NCBI RefSeq assembly: GCF_000717175.1
Contig: NZ_JNYD01000005.1
Location: 186,001-250,000 of the forward strand
Direction: 5' to 3'
From: Pseudonocardia autotrophica
GTDB taxonomy: Bacteria; Actinomycetota; Actinomycetes; Mycobacteriales; Pseudonocardiaceae
Length of the DNA: 64,000 bases
Shown: piece by piece, positions 24,559 to 33,400 of the stretch
Layout: every line of letters begins with the position of its first letter
Position numbering within the stretch: the first letter of the stretch is position 1
Notes under the pieces: model-generated
Seen by the model: only the letters and a program-made list of their open reading frames with translations
Told to the model about the DNA's origin: nothing
Databases searched by the model: none
Program-made: the position numbers and the translations under genes

Positions 24559-25440
24559 CTACGCCAGGGCCCGCACCGTGCGAGCAGGGGGCCGGGTACC
24601 CCGTATCGAGGCGACCATGTCGAGCACCCGCCGCGTCTCCGCGACCTCGTGCACCCGGAACACCCGGGCCCCCGCCGCCGCGGCCAGCGCCGTGGCCGCC
24701 AGCGTGCCCTCCAGCCGGCCGTCCACGTCGGCGCCGAGCGTCTCGCCCACGAAGTCCTTGTTCGACAGGGCCATCAGCACCGGCCAGCCGGTCGCGACCA
24801 GGGTGTCGCAGTGCCGCAGCAGGGCGAGGCCGTGCCAGGTGTTCTTGCCGAAGTCGTGCGTCGGGTCCACGAGGATCCCCTCGCGGGGCACGCCGAGCGC
24901 GACCAGCCGCTCGGCCTGGCGGGTCACCTCCGCGACCACGTCGGCGACGACGTCGGCGTAGCGGACCCGGTGCGGCCGGCGGCGGGGCACCGCTCCGCCG
25001 GTGTGGGAGCAGACGATCCCGACGCCCGTCTCCGCGGCCACCTCGGCCAGCGTGGGGTCGGCGCCCTGCCAGGTGTCGTTGAGCAGGTCGGCACCCTCCG
25101 CGACGGCCAGCCGCCCCACCTCGCCGCGCCAGGTGTCCACGCTGATCACGACGTCCGGGTGCCGCGCGCGCACCGCGGCCACGAACGGCACGACGCGCCG
25201 GATCTCCTCGTCGACGTCGACGACGGCGCCGGGGCCCGCCTTGACCCCGCCGATGTCCACGATGTCCGCGCCCTCGGCGACGGCGGCGTCGACCCGGACC
25301 AGCGCGGCGTCGTCGGCGAAGGTGGCGCCGCGGTCGTAGAAGGAGTCCGGCGTGCGGTTGACGATCGCCATGACCAGCGCCCGGTCGCCGGCCGGGGTGC
25401 GGGTGCCGAAGCGCAGCGGCGGGAGGACGGGCGTGCTCAC
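24559..25440 (-). CDS. folP2: FolP2-like dihydropteroate synthase homologue
   Basis: 293 residues with the pterin-binding TIM barrel: MAIVNRTPDSFYDRG near 24-38, VSVDTWRGEV, LLNDTWQGADP and a closing FRVHEV. The second loop reads DIGGVKAGPG where true DHPS enzymes have DIGGESTRPG, and NKDFVGETLG replaces the usual SRK segment. In M. tuberculosis the paralogue with this pattern (FolP2) was reported not to act as DHPS, so the name gives ancestry, not activity. GTG 25440 overlaps the LOG gene stop (GTGA). It lies next to gpgS, as in mycobacteria. Confidence 0.85.
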   Translation of the reverse strand: MSTPVLPPLRFGTRTPAGDRALVMAIVNRTPDSFYDRGATFADDAALVRVDAAVAEGADIVDIGGVKAGPGAVVDVDEEIRRVVPFVAAVRARHPDVVISVDTWRGEVGRLAVAEGADLLNDTWQGADPTLAEVAAETGVGIVCSHTGGAVPRRRPHRVRYADVVADVVAEVTRQAERLVALGVPREGILVDPTHDFGKNTWHGLALLRHCDTLVATGWPVLMALSNKDFVGETLGADVDGRLEGTLAATALAAAAGARVFRVHEVAETRRVLDMVASIRGTRPPARTVRALA

Positions 25441-26060
25441 GCCTGCGATCGTGACACGGATGCGCGGTCGACGGCGGCGGCCGCGGGCCCGCAGGCCTCG
25501 AGCGCCTCGTCGACCGTGCGCGCCACGACGATCCGCTCCAGCGGCGCCCGGCTCGCGAACCCGCCCTCGACCAGCCCGGACACCCAGTCGAGCAGGCCGG
25601 ACCAGTGCCCGTCCGGGTCGAGCACGACGACCGGCTTGCCGTGCAGCTCGAGGGACCCGGCGGTCCACACCTCGAACAGCTCCTCGCAGGTCCCGATCCC
25701 ACCGGGGAGGGCGAGGAAGGCGTCGGCGTGCGCCTCCATCAGGGCCTTGCGCTCGCGCATGGTCTCGGTGACCAGCAGCTCGTCGGAGTCGTGGTCGGCC
25801 CACTCCCGCTCCACCATCGACCGCGGGATGACGCCGACGGTGCGCGCGCCGCCCGCCCGCGCGGCCAGCGCGACGGCGCCCATCATGGAGCGCCGGCCGC
25901 CGCCGGACACGAGCGTCCACCCGCGCGCGGCGATCGCGGTGCCGGTCTCGGCGGCGAGGTCCAGGTAGCGCTGCGGCACCCCGTCCGACGATCCGCAGTA
26001 GACGCAGACCGAGTGCGGGTCGCGCCCGCCCCGCCGGATCGCCGTCCCGTCGACCGCCAT
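25437..26060 (-). CDS. LOG-family protein (TIGR00730), copy 1
   Basis: 207 residues. VCVYCGSSDGVPQRYL at the start, SGGGRRSMMGAVA near 53-65 and LALPGGIGTCEELFEVWTAG near 118 (the PGGxGTxxE motif) define a lonely-guy/lysine-decarboxylase-like fold, typically phosphoribohydrolases acting on nucleoside monophosphates. RRSMMG replaces the more usual GxxGLMG. ATG overlaps the stop of the upstream LOG copy and its own stop overlaps folP2, giving a tight three-gene operon. Confidence 0.85.
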   Translation of the reverse strand: MAVDGTAIRRGGRDPHSVCVYCGSSDGVPQRYLDLAAETGTAIAARGWTLVSGGGRRSMMGAVALAARAGGARTVGVIPRSMVEREWADHDSDELLVTETMRERKALMEAHADAFLALPGGIGTCEELFEVWTAGSLELHGKPVVVLDPDGHWSGLLDWVSGLVEGGFASRAPLERIVVARTVDEALEACGPAAAAVDRASVSRSQA

Positions 26061-26827
26061 CAGTGCGCCTCCTCCCAGGCCCGGTAGGCCTCGTGCACCA
26101 CCTTCACGGCGTCGTCGACGTCGTCCGTGAGGTGCAGGAGGGCCAGGTCCTTCTCGCCGATCTTCCCCGACTCGAGCACCGGGCCGGCGATCCAGTCGTA
26201 GAGGCCCTGCCAGTAGTAGCTGCCGAGCAGCACGACCGGGAACTTGGTGACCTTCTTCGTCTGCACGAGGGTGAGCGCCTCGAACAGCTCGTCGAGGGTG
26301 CCGAAACCGCCGGGGAGGCAGACGAAGGCCTGGGAGTACTTGACGAACATCGTCTTGCGGACGAAGAAGTACCGGAAGTTGATGCCGAGGTCGACCCAGT
26401 CGTTGAGGCCTTGCTCGAACGGCAGCTCGATGCCGAGCCCGACCGACAGCCCGCCGGCCTCCTGGGCGCCCTTGTTGACCGCCTCCATCGCGCCCGGCCC
26501 GCCGCCGGTGATCACGGCGTAGCCGGCCTCGGCGAGCGCCGTGCCCAGCGCGCGCCCGACGGCGTACTCGTGGTGGTCGCGCGGGGTGCGCGCCGAGCCG
26601 AAGACCGTGACGGCGCGGGGCAGCTCGGCGAGCATGCCGAAGCCCTCGACGAACTCCGCCTGGATCCGCATGACCCGCCACGGGTCGGTGTGCACCCAGT
26701 CGGTGGGGCCGCGCGAGTCGAGCAGGCGCTGGTCGGTCGTCGTGGGCTCGATCTTCTGCTCGCGGCGCAGCACGACCGGACCGCGCAGCCTCTCGTCCGG
26801 GCGGGACCCGGACCCGTTGGCGCTCAT
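26060..26827 (-). CDS. LOG-family protein (TIGR00730), copy 2 (Rv1205-like)
   Basis: 255 residues. About 65 N-terminal residues (with WVHTDPWRVMRIQAEFVEGF) precede the LOG core: VTVFGSARTPRDHHEY, VITGGGPGAMEAVNKGA and VCLPGGFGTLDELFEALTL. It is longer and clearly different from copy 1. ATG 26827 is preceded by TACGCT (complement of 26835-26840) 7 nt upstream, suggesting a leaderless operon start. The likely enzyme class is 5'-monophosphate phosphoribohydrolase; substrate unproven. Confidence 0.87.
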   Translation of the reverse strand: MSANGSGSRPDERLRGPVVLRREQKIEPTTTDQRLLDSRGPTDWVHTDPWRVMRIQAEFVEGFGMLAELPRAVTVFGSARTPRDHHEYAVGRALGTALAEAGYAVITGGGPGAMEAVNKGAQEAGGLSVGLGIELPFEQGLNDWVDLGINFRYFFVRKTMFVKYSQAFVCLPGGFGTLDELFEALTLVQTKKVTKFPVVLLGSYYWQGLYDWIAGPVLESGKIGEKDLALLHLTDDVDDAVKVVHEAYRAWEEAH

Positions 26828-26864
26828 GAACGCCAGCGTACGGAGCGGGTGTGAACGCCCGGGG

Positions 26865-27938
26865 TCAGGTCAGGAAGGTCCGCAGCACGTCCGTGCAGCG
26901 GGCGACGACCGTGACGTCGACGTGCTCGTCGCGGGTGTGTGCGAGGTTGGGGTCGCCGGGCCCGTAGTTGACGGCCGGGATCCCGAGGGCGGCGAAGCGG
27001 GCGACGTCCGTCCAGCCGAACTTGGCGCGCGCGGTCGCGCCCGTGGCGGCCAGGAACTCCTGGGCCGCGGGCTGCGCCAGGCCCGGCAACGCCCCGGGGG
27101 ACGAGTCGGTGAGCGTGACGTCGAACCCGTCGAGGACCTCGCGGACGTGCTGTTCGGCCTGCTCGACCGACCGGTCCGGCGCGAACCGGAAGTTGACGCC
27201 GACCACGCACTCGTCCGGCACGACGTTGCCCGCGACCCCGCCCGCGATCCGCACGGCCTGCAGCCCCTCGCGGTACTCGCAGCCGTCGATGTCCACCCGC
27301 CGCGGGGTGTAGTCGCCCAGCCGCCGCAGCACCTCGCCGGCGTGGTGGATCGCGTTGTCCCCCAGCCAGGAGCGTGCGGAGTGGGCCCGACGGCCGCTCG
27401 TCCGGACCTCGACGCGGAGCGTGCCCTGGCAGCCGGCCTCGACCTCGCCGTCCGTAGGCTCGCCGAGGACGGCGAGGTCGGCGGCGAGCCAGTCCCGGTG
27501 ATTGCGCTCGAGGCGCCCGAGGCCGTTGCGGACCGCCTCCACCTCCTCGCAGTCGTAGAACACGAGGGTGAGGTCGTGCCGCGGCTCGGTGATCGTGGCG
27601 GCGAGGTGCGCGAACACCGCGTCGCCGGCCTTCATGTCGCTCGTCCCGCAGCCGTAGAGGAGGTCGCCCTCCCACCGGCTCGGCACGTTGTCGGCGATCG
27701 GCACGGTGTCGAGGTGCCCCGCGAGCAGGACCCGCCGCTCGCGGCCGAGGTTCGTGCGGGCGAGCACCGCGTCGCCGTCGCGGAGGACCTCGAAGTGCGG
27801 CGCCTGGGCGCGCAGGGCGGCCTCGACGGCGTCGGCCAGCGCCCGCTCCTCCCCGGACACGCTGGCCATGTCGACCAGGGCGGCGGTCAGCGCGGCGGGG
27901 TCCGCGGTCAGGTCCAGGGCGACGGTCGGAGCGCTCAC
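26865..27938 (-). CDS. dapE: Succinyl-diaminopimelate desuccinylase
   Basis: 357 residues of the M20 metallopeptidase family: [14 protein letters not shown] near 70-83 (metal His/Asp), [14 protein letters not shown] near 95 and [14 protein letters not shown] near 127 (catalytic Glu pair), then the dimerisation domain. A zinc-binding His closes the active site near 330 (THSRDEHVD-like DEHVDV). It removes succinate from N-succinyl-LL-diaminopimelate in lysine and cell-wall synthesis. dapD and dapC lie 1 to 4 kb to the right. Confidence 0.92.
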   Translation of the reverse strand: MSAPTVALDLTADPAALTAALVDMASVSGEERALADAVEAALRAQAPHFEVLRDGDAVLARTNLGRERRVLLAGHLDTVPIADNVPSRWEGDLLYGCGTSDMKAGDAVFAHLAATITEPRHDLTLVFYDCEEVEAVRNGLGRLERNHRDWLAADLAVLGEPTDGEVEAGCQGTLRVEVRTSGRRAHSARSWLGDNAIHHAGEVLRRLGDYTPRRVDIDGCEYREGLQAVRIAGGVAGNVVPDECVVGVNFRFAPDRSVEQAEQHVREVLDGFDVTLTDSSPGALPGLAQPAAQEFLAATGATARAKFGWTDVARFAALGIPAVNYGPGDPNLAHTRDEHVDVTVVARCTDVLRTFLT

Positions 27939-27981
27939 GCGCCCTACTGTTCCACGGGGATCGGGGTGCGGCGTCCGCCGT

Positions 27982-28023
27982 CTCCCCCGCGGGCGTCACG
28001 GCCTCCCCCGCGGGCGTCACGGC
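27982..28023. repeat. 21-bp tandem duplication across a stop codon
   Basis: CTCCCCCGCGGGCGTCACGGC occupies 27982-28002 and is repeated at 28003-28023. The stop of the SRPBCC gene (28017-28019) lies in the right copy, so the left copy holds a duplicate of the gene's end, including the TGA. Confidence 0.8.
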
Positions 28024-28466
28024 GCGGTGTCCACCGCCTCCTCCGTCTCCTCCGTCTCCTCCGTCTCCTCGACGAGCGCGGCCAGCCGGGGCAGCACCTC
28101 GTCCCGCCAGCCCGGCCCCATGCGGTCGAACGCGAAGCGGCCCTGCCGGTCGTCGAGGTCGAAGCCGGAGTGCTCCAGGATCAGCCGGGTCCCGCGGCCC
28201 TCGGGCACCAGAGTCCAGGTGAGCGTCCAGGTGCCGTTGAACGTGTAGACGAACCGCTCCGGCGCGCGGACCTCCAGGACCTCGCAGGCCACGTCGCCCC
28301 AGCCGGGCATCTGCAGGGTGAAGCGGTGCCCGACCTCGGCCGCCACGTCGCCCGGCGCCCACCACCGCGCCAGCAGCTCGGGCTCGGTCAGCGCCCGCCA
28401 CACCTTCGCGGGCCGTCCGGCGACGAACTGGTCCACGGTCACGGCCGCGATCAGGCTGCCCTTCAT
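28017..28466 (-). CDS. SRPBCC / AHSA1-like protein
   Basis: 149 residues of the activator-of-Hsp90-ATPase (AHSA1)-like fold: [29 protein letters not shown] at the start, with [19 protein letters not shown] and [16 protein letters not shown]. The C-terminus carries an EET repeat ([13 protein letters not shown]) from a 9-base microsatellite near 28031-28070. It is translated together with the ArsR gene (4-base overlap). ArsR-SRPBCC pairs are common; the ligand is unknown. Confidence 0.85.
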   Translation of the reverse strand: MKGSLIAAVTVDQFVAGRPAKVWRALTEPELLARWWAPGDVAAEVGHRFTLQMPGWGDVACEVLEVRAPERFVYTFNGTWTLTWTLVPEGRGTRLILEHSGFDLDDRQGRFAFDRMGPGWRDEVLPRLAALVEETEETEETEEAVDTAP

Positions 28467-28792
28467 CGGTCCTCACTCTCGTCCGGCATCTCGTTCTCCA
28501 CGAGGTCGGCGAGATCCTTCAGCCGACCGCGCCAGTAGTGCTCGAAGGGCGCGAGCCACTCGCCGATCTCGGCCAGCGGCCCGGGCTCCAGGTGGTAGTG
28601 CCGCCGCCGCCCCTCCGGCTCGTCCCGCACCAGCCCGGCGCGCCGCAGCACGCCCAGGTGCTCGGCGACCGCCGGCCGGCTCAGCGCGAACTCCCCCGCG
28701 AGCGCCCCCGCCGTGCGCGGGCCCTCCGCCAGCAGCTCCAGCAGCCGCCGGCGCACCGGGTTGGCCAGCGCGAGGAAGACGTCGTCGGGCAC
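28463..28792 (-). CDS. ArsR-family regulator
   Basis: About 109 residues. [64 protein letters not shown] is a complete ArsR winged helix; there are no Cys residues for metal sensing in this core, so it is probably not a metal sensor. GTG 28792 is chosen as the most downstream start that retains the whole domain. A GTCGGA/TCCGAC inverted repeat just upstream could be its operator. Confidence 0.82.
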   Translation of the reverse strand: MPDDVFLALANPVRRRLLELLAEGPRTAGALAGEFALSRPAVAEHLGVLRRAGLVRDEPEGRRRHYHLEPGPLAEIGEWLAPFEHYWRGRLKDLADLVENEMPDESEDR

Positions 28793-28805
28793 GATCCCAT
28801 GATGC

Positions 28806-28821
28806 GTCGGAGATATCCGAC
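28806..28821. promoter_or_regulatory. Inverted repeat before the ArsR gene
   Basis: GTCGGA (28806-28811) and TCCGAC (28816-28821) flank GATA, 14 bases before the ArsR start. Its size and place suit an autoregulatory ArsR site. ACATGT follows on the right. Confidence 0.5.
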
Positions 28822-28911
28822 ATGTCAACTCCTCCCGACGCTTCCCGGATCCCGGTCCGGGCCGCACCCGGAGGAGGGCGGAGCGGGCCCGGACGGTTAC
28901 ATTCGACGCCC

Positions 28912-29847
28912 GTGAGCACCGAGTTCCGCACCGATCCCGCCTCCGGCACCGGCCTGGCCACCGTCACGGCCGACGGGACCGTCCTCGACGTCTGGTACCC
29001 GGCCCCCGCGCTGGGCACGGACGCCCCCGACACCTCGGCCGACCTGGAGCCGCTGGCCGGGGAGGACGCCGACCGCGGGGTCACCATGAAGGTGGTGCGC
29101 ACCGAGATCGGCTCGCTCGCCGACAAGCCGGTCGACGCCGCCGACGTCTACCTGCGCCTGCACCTGCTGTCCGGGCGGCACGTCCGCCCGCACGAGGTCA
29201 GCCTCGAGGGCCAGTTCGGGCTGCTCGCGAACGTCGCGTGGACCAACTTCGGCGCCTGCGCCGTCCCCGGGTTCGAGCTCGTCCGGGCCAAGCTCCGCAC
29301 GCGCGGTCCGGTCACCGTGTACGGCGTCGACAAGTTCCCGCGCATGGTCGACTACGTGCTCCCCTCGGGCGTCCGGATCGCCGACGCCGACCGCGTCCGG
29401 CTCGGCGCCCACCTCGCCGAGGGCACCACCGTGATGCACGAGGGCTTCGTCAACTTCAACGCCGGCACGCTGGGCTCCTCGATGATCGAGGGCCGGGTCT
29501 CGGCCGGGGTCGTCGTCGGCAACGGCTCGGACGTCGGCGGCGGCGCCTCGATCATGGGCACGCTCTCCGGCGGCGGCACCGCGGTCATCTCCATCGGCGA
29601 GCGCTGCCTGCTCGGCGCCAACGCCGGCATCGGCATCTCTCTGGGCGACGACTGTGTGGTCGAGGCCGGGCTGTACGTCACCGCCGGCACGAAGGTCGCC
29701 CTGCCGGACGGCACCTCGGTCGCCGCCCGCAGCCTGTCCGGCCAGAACGGGCTGCTGCTGCGCCGCAACAGCGTCTCCGGCGCCGTGGAGGCCCTCCCCC
29801 GCACCGGCCAGGGCATCGCGCTCAACGAGGACCTGCACAAGAACTGA
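28912..29847 (+). CDS. dapD: 2,3,4,5-tetrahydropyridine-2,6-dicarboxylate N-succinyltransferase
   Basis: 311 residues of the actinobacterial DapD type. An N-terminal domain leads to [20 protein letters not shown] near 138, then a left-handed beta helix ([59 protein letters not shown]) and a short C-terminal domain. It transfers succinate from succinyl-CoA in diaminopimelate synthesis. GTG 28912 is preceded by TACATT (28898-28903) 8 nt upstream and lacks a Shine-Dalgarno, so the mRNA is probably leaderless. Confidence 0.93.
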   Translation: MSTEFRTDPASGTGLATVTADGTVLDVWYPAPALGTDAPDTSADLEPLAGEDADRGVTMKVVRTEIGSLADKPVDAADVYLRLHLLSGRHVRPHEVSLEGQFGLLANVAWTNFGACAVPGFELVRAKLRTRGPVTVYGVDKFPRMVDYVLPSGVRIADADRVRLGAHLAEGTTVMHEGFVNFNAGTLGSSMIEGRVSAGVVVGNGSDVGGGASIMGTLSGGGTAVISIGERCLLGANAGIGISLGDDCVVEAGLYVTAGTKVALPDGTSVAARSLSGQNGLLLRRNSVSGAVEALPRTGQGIALNEDLHKN

Positions 29848-29903
29848 CGGCCGACGGGCACCGGGGCCGGCGCGTTCATCTCCGTCGGCTACGGTGCCCG
29901 CTC

Positions 29904-30839
29904 GTGTCCGCTCCCAGCACGTCCCCGGTCGCCCTCACCGGCGCCGACCTGCCGGCCCCGCTGACGGCCGCGCCGTCGGACTCGCCGGTGCACCACGTCC
30001 GCGCCGCCCTCGACCTGCGGCTGCGGGCCCTGCTCGCCCACGACCCGGGCACCCGGGACGGCAGCGACATCGAGGACCTGCACCAGATGCGGGTGGCGGT
30101 GCGGCGGATGCGCGCGGCGCTCAAGGCGGCCCGGCCGCTGCTCGACCGAACCTGGGCGGACGGGCTGCGGGCCGAGCTGGGCTGGCTCGGCCGCGCCCTC
30201 GGGCCGGTCCGCGACCTGGACGTCCTGCTGCTGCGCCTGCGCGGCGAGATCGCGACCCTGCCCGAGCGGGAGCGGGCCTCCGGCACGCAGCTCGTCGCCT
30301 CGCTCGACGCGGAGCGCGAGACCGCCCGGGCGGCGATGCTGGCCGTGCTGGAGTCCGGGCGCTACCGGGCCCTGCTCGAGCGGCTGGCCGATGCGATCCG
30401 GCTGCCGCTGCCCACGCCGTCGGCCACCCAGGCGCAGCCCGAGCTCATCGACCTGGTGCGCGCGGAGGTGCGGCGGCTGCGCAAGGCGGTGCGCCGCGCC
30501 GGCGACGACCCGCCCGACCAGACGCTGCACGACCTGCGGATCCTCGGGAAGCGGGTGCGCTACACCGGCGAGCTGGTCGAGCCCATGCTCGGCGCGCGGG
30601 TGAAGCGGCTGCTCAAGGCCACCGCGGGGCTCCAGGAGGTGCTCGGCGACCACCAGGACGCCTGCGTGGCCGAGGAGCGGATCCGCGGCCTGCTCGACGG
30701 CCTCGGCGAGTACCCCGACGCGCACGTCGTGTTCGTGGCGGGCCGGCTCGTCGAGCGCGAGCGGGCCCGGGCCACCGAGAAGCGCGGCGAGTGGTGGGCG
30801 GCGTGGGAGCACGTCGCCGCCCGCGCCGCCGAGATCTGA
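29904..30839 (+). CDS. CHAD-domain protein
   Basis: 311 residues, almost entirely helical, with the conserved His/Arg/Lys pattern of CHAD: HHVRAALDLRLRALLAHD, DIEDLHQMRVAVRRMRAALKA near 52-72, LGPVRDLDVLLLRL near 96 and a second half with LHDLRILGKRVRYTGELVEP and LQEVLGDHQDA. CHAD domains bind inorganic polyphosphate and associate with polyP granules. GTG 29904 has TACGGT (29890-29895) 8 nt upstream and no ribosome site, again a leaderless pattern. Confidence 0.88.
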   Translation: MSAPSTSPVALTGADLPAPLTAAPSDSPVHHVRAALDLRLRALLAHDPGTRDGSDIEDLHQMRVAVRRMRAALKAARPLLDRTWADGLRAELGWLGRALGPVRDLDVLLLRLRGEIATLPERERASGTQLVASLDAERETARAAMLAVLESGRYRALLERLADAIRLPLPTPSATQAQPELIDLVRAEVRRLRKAVRRAGDDPPDQTLHDLRILGKRVRYTGELVEPMLGARVKRLLKATAGLQEVLGDHQDACVAEERIRGLLDGLGEYPDAHVVFVAGRLVERERARATEKRGEWWAAWEHVAARAAEI

Positions 30840-30864
30840 GAGGTGCGGGAGCGGCGGGAGGGGC

Positions 30865-31983
30865 TCAGCCCTCCAGCCGCCGCACCGCCTCGTCGATCCG
30901 CTCGTCCGTGGCCGTGAGGGCGATCCGGACGTGCCGCGCGCCGGCGGGCCCGTAGAACTCGCCGGGCGCGACGAGGATCCCCCGCTCGGCCAGCGAGCGG
31001 ACGGTGTCCCGGCAGGGCCGGTCCTCGGTCGTCCACAGGTAGAGCCCGGCCTCGGAGTGGTCGATCCGGTACCCGGCGCGCTCGAGAGCGCCCCGCAGCC
31101 GGCTCCGCCGCTTCTCGTAGACCTTGACCTGCTCGGCGACGTGCGCGTCGTCCGCCGCGGCCGCCGCGAGCGCGGCCTGCACCGGGAACGGCACGATCAT
31201 GCCGGCGTGCTTGCGGATCTCCAGGAGCGCCTTCACCAGGGCCGCGTCGCCCGCGACGAACGCCGCGCGGTACCCCGCCAGGTTCGACGTCTTGGACATC
31301 GAGTGCACGGCCAGCAGGCCCTCGTGCCGACCCTCGCTCACCTCCGGCGACAGCACCGAGGCGACCGGCGCGCCGAAGGACAGCCCGAGGTAGCACTCGT
31401 CCGACGCCACGACCGCGCCGACCGCCCGGGCGGCGTCGACGGCGGAGCGGAGGCCGGCGGCGTCGAGCACCCGGCCCGTGGGGTTCGACGGCGAGTTGAG
31501 CCAGACCAGCTTCGTGCCGGCGGGCGGGGCCTCACCGTCGGCCAGCCGGACCACGGAGGCGCCGGCGAGCAGCGCGCCCACCTCGTAGGTCGGGTAGGCC
31601 AGCTCCGGCACCGCGACGACGTCGCCCGTGCCGAGGCCGAGCAGCGTCGGCAGCCAGGCGACCAGCTCCTTGGAGCCGATCGTGGGCAGCACCGCGGCCG
31701 GGTCGGCCCCCGCGACGCCGAAGCGGCGGGTCAGCGAGTCCGCGATCGCCTGGCGCAACGAGTCGGGGCCGTACGTGGTCGGGTAGCCGGGCTCGTCCGC
31801 GGCCGGGCCGGTCAGCGCGGCACGGACGACGGCCGGGACCGGGTCGACCGGCGTGCCGACCGAGAGGTCGACGATCCCGCCGGGGTGGCCGTTTGCGAGC
31901 GCCTTGACCTCGGCGAGGGAGTCCCAGGGGAAGTCGGGGAGCGCGATGCCCCGCCGATGGTTCGCTCGCTGCCGCTCGCTCAC
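30865..31983 (-). CDS. dapC: N-succinyldiaminopimelate aminotransferase
   Basis: 372 residues, fold-type I class I/II aminotransferase: [12 protein letters not shown] near 36, [26 protein letters not shown] (PLP Asn) near 160, [11 protein letters not shown] near 190, the PLP lysine in [13 protein letters not shown] (about 228) and carboxylate-binding Arg in VRIALT. Position after fdxC with a GTGA overlap matches the mycobacterial Rv1177-Rv1178 pair, assigned to the diaminopimelate pathway. Confidence 0.88.
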   Translation of the reverse strand: MSERQRANHRRGIALPDFPWDSLAEVKALANGHPGGIVDLSVGTPVDPVPAVVRAALTGPAADEPGYPTTYGPDSLRQAIADSLTRRFGVAGADPAAVLPTIGSKELVAWLPTLLGLGTGDVVAVPELAYPTYEVGALLAGASVVRLADGEAPPAGTKLVWLNSPSNPTGRVLDAAGLRSAVDAARAVGAVVASDECYLGLSFGAPVASVLSPEVSEGRHEGLLAVHSMSKTSNLAGYRAAFVAGDAALVKALLEIRKHAGMIVPFPVQAALAAAAADDAHVAEQVKVYEKRRSRLRGALERAGYRIDHSEAGLYLWTTEDRPCRDTVRSLAERGILVAPGEFYGPAGARHVRIALTATDERIDEAVRRLEG

Positions 31984-32306
31984 TCGTCGTGCTCGACCGG
32001 CGCCATGCTCTTGATCGGCTCCGGGTCGGCCTCGGTCAGCCCGACCTTCGAGGCGCCGCCGGGCGAGCCCAGCTCCTCGAAGAAGTCCGCGTTGGCCTTG
32101 GTGTACGCGCCCCACTGGTCCGGGACGTCGTCCTCGTAGTAGATGGCCTCGACCGGGCAGACCGGCTCGCAGGCACCGCAGTCGACGCACTCGTCGGGGT
32201 GGATGTAGAGCATGCGGGCGCCCTCGTAGATGCAGTCCACGGGACATTCCTCGATGCACGCCTTGTCCTTGAGGTCCACACAGGGCTCGGCGATCACGTA
32301 CGTCAC
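31980..32306 (-). CDS. fdxC: 7Fe/8Fe ferredoxin
   Basis: 108 residues. Two Fe-S cluster motifs: [18 protein letters not shown] near 9-25 and [16 protein letters not shown] near 40-55. The spacing fits the mycobacterial seven-iron ferredoxin with one [3Fe-4S] and one [4Fe-4S] cluster. An acidic tail follows. It carries electrons in the cytosol. GTG 32306 has GGAGGA upstream. Confidence 0.93.
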   Translation of the reverse strand: MTYVIAEPCVDLKDKACIEECPVDCIYEGARMLYIHPDECVDCGACEPVCPVEAIYYEDDVPDQWGAYTKANADFFEELGSPGGASKVGLTEADPEPIKSMAPVEHDE

Positions 32307-32407
32307 GGAAGGTCCTCCACAAGCGGGCGCTGTTCTGGCGCGGGCGTTCTCCGTGGCAGGTTAACCCGCGGGTACCCACTCTCACACGGGAAGGCAAGCC
32401 TCACTCG

Positions 32408-33400
32408 ATGACTCCGGACGAGCACCCCGGGCGGCCGGGGATCGCCGCACTGATCGACGCCGCCCTGGGCGAACGGGTCGCGCTCCGGCACCGGATCGGG
32501 GAACGCGAGGGCCGCCCGCTCTACACCGACGCCGTCGGCCCGCTGTCCGACGGCGGCGCGGGCACGGTCGTCGTCGACACCCGGAAGGGGCCGGTGCGGG
32601 TGGAGCGCGCGGCCGTCGTCGCGGTGCGGGTCGTCCCGCCGGCCCCGCGCCGCCGGGCCTCCTGGAGCGCGGTGTCCCGCCTGGAGAACCTGTGTGCCGA
32701 CGCCTGGCCGGCCGTGGTCGACGAGCCGCTCGGCGGCTGGCGGCTGCGCGCGGCGGGCGGTTTCACCGGCCGGGCGAACTCGGCGCTCGCCGTCGGGGAC
32801 CCGGGGCTGCCGATCGACGCGGCGCTCGACCGCGTCCGGGCGTTCGCGGCGGAGCACGGCATCCCGACCCGGCTGCAGACGCCGATGGGCTCGCCCTGGT
32901 CCGAGGCCGCGGCGCGGGAGGGCTGGGTGCTCGACGGCGGGCACCAGGCCGGGCCCGAGGTCGCCGTCCTGGTGGCGGATCTCACGAACCTGGCGGCGCT
33001 GCCGTCGACCGCGGCGGTCGAGCTCACCCCGGACGCGACCGACGACTGGTGGGCGATCACCGGGGCCCCGGAGAGCGAGGCGGAGCGGCACGTCCTCACC
33101 GCGGCGGCGCGCCCGGGCTTCGCCGTGTCCCGCGGGGCGGACGGCACCCCGACGGGGGCGCTGCGGGCCGCCGTCGTGGAGGACCACCTGCACCTGTCCC
33201 GCCTGGCCACCCGCTCCGAGGTGCGACGGCAGGGGGTCGGCACCGCGCTCACGGCGGCCGCGGCGGCGTGGGGCCTCGAGCAGGGCGCCCGCTGGGCGGT
33301 GCTGCAGGTCAACCTGCAGAACGGGGGCGCCCGCGCCCTCTACGCGCGGCTGGGCTGCACCGAGCACCACCGCTACCACTACCTCGGCCCGGGCCGCTAG
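32408..33400 (+). CDS. GNAT acetyltransferase with extended N-terminal domain
   Basis: 330 residues. The first 180 or so (TVVVDTRKGPVRVERAAVVAVR; LENLCADAWPAV; GGWRLRAAGGFTGRANSAL) resemble the N-terminal part of the actinobacterial Rv0428c-type GNAT proteins. The C-terminal GNAT core has LHLSRLATRSEVRRQGVGTALTAAAA near 265-290 (acetyl-CoA pyrophosphate loop) and ALYARLGCTEHHRYHY. The acceptor is unknown. It is divergent from fdxC and its stop overlaps the converging neighbour in CTAG (33397-33400). Confidence 0.8.
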   Translation: MTPDEHPGRPGIAALIDAALGERVALRHRIGEREGRPLYTDAVGPLSDGGAGTVVVDTRKGPVRVERAAVVAVRVVPPAPRRRASWSAVSRLENLCADAWPAVVDEPLGGWRLRAAGGFTGRANSALAVGDPGLPIDAALDRVRAFAAEHGIPTRLQTPMGSPWSEAAAREGWVLDGGHQAGPEVAVLVADLTNLAALPSTAAVELTPDATDDWWAITGAPESEAERHVLTAAARPGFAVSRGADGTPTGALRAAVVEDHLHLSRLATRSEVRRQGVGTALTAAAAAWGLEQGARWAVLQVNLQNGGARALYARLGCTEHHRYHYLGPGR

